Assembly: GCF_029543125.1 (NCBI RefSeq)
Contig: NZ_JARQWW010000007.1
Span: forward strand, 1 to 64,000
Origin: Caulobacter segnis
Lineage (GTDB): Bacteria; Pseudomonadota; Alphaproteobacteria; Caulobacterales; Caulobacteraceae
Length of the DNA: 64,000 nucleotides
Direction of reading: 5' to 3'
Shown here one piece after another: positions 60,088-64,000 of the stretch; the first letter of the stretch is position 1, and each line of letters starts with the position of its first letter. The notes under the pieces are model-generated. The model saw only the letters and a program-made list of their open reading frames with translations. It was not told the DNA's origin and made no database searches. A program made the position numbers and the translations under genes.

Positions 60088-64000
<3,913 letters not shown>

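Overview
The window reads as chromosomal DNA of a high-GC alphaproteobacterium, most probably a member of the Caulobacterales (Caulobacter/Phenylobacterium type). The evidence is uniform high-GC coding bias, tightly coupled operons with ATGA overlaps, Caulobacter-type GC-rich intergenic repeats, a TonB receptor with acyl-CoA degradation genes, many secreted peptidases, an EcfG-type general-stress promoter and a FixJ-type regulator. The genus is inferred from gene content only. No tRNA, rRNA or CRISPR array was seen.

Layout. 1-77: the last codons of a DDE (IS481-like) transposase. 74-6851: housekeeping and small-metabolism genes (DUF4287 protein, methyltransferase, GST, DUF4180, methylmalonate-semialdehyde dehydrogenase, an SDR) and a membrane hybrid histidine kinase. 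6977-10539: MetNIQ methionine importer and an unpaired PhnD-like binding lipoprotein. 10674-11948: secreted M20 peptidase. 12061-17584: an ECF sigma/anti-sigma pair in one operon with DUF2177 and a cyclopropane-fatty-acid-synthase-like methyltransferase, divergent from an FAD oxidoreductase, DUF1365 and lipocalin operon. Two mirror-image copies of GCATCC-N17-GTAGCTG lie between the operons. 17642-32760: M28 peptidase, TetR, a diheme cytochrome/beta-helix pair, malic enzyme, an HWE kinase, S9 peptidase, acyl-CoA dehydrogenase and M17 aminopeptidase.

32933-41850 is a hydroxyproline and prolyl-peptide utilisation island: DUF885 peptidase, GntR regulator, APC permease, M24 Xaa-Pro dipeptidase, D-hydroxyproline dehydrogenase, DHDPS-family deaminase, 4-hydroxyproline epimerase and an AraC regulator. 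A CGTATACG palindrome in its divergent promoter recurs upstream of the S9 prolyl-oligopeptidase 12.7 kb away, suggesting one regulon.

42061-52879 is the most unusual region. A FixJ-like regulator is followed by an AT-richer 405-bp intergenic stretch with a perfect FNR/FixK box. Then comes a 1975-residue protein made almost wholly of octapeptides, [ST]-x-[TA]-[QND]-hydrophobic-x-x-[LF]. The octads are grouped by acidic xxTDxGEF punctuation units into blocks of 10-7-7-7, giving a 31-octad (248-residue, 744-bp) super-repeat. After a terminator come two overlapping glycosyltransferase genes: an OGT/HMW1C-like GT41 enzyme with TPRs, and a TPR plus GT-A fusion. I propose that these form a dedicated system that glycosylates the Ser/Thr-rich repeat protein.

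52943-59898 is a lipid or acyl-compound uptake and oxidation cluster (DECR-like SDR, LuxR-type regulator, TonB receptor, acyl-CoA dehydrogenase, acyl-CoA ligase). The window ends inside a giant poly-HAMP sensor kinase (60088 onward), preceded by a GGAAC-N16-CGTT (EcfG/sigmaT) promoter.
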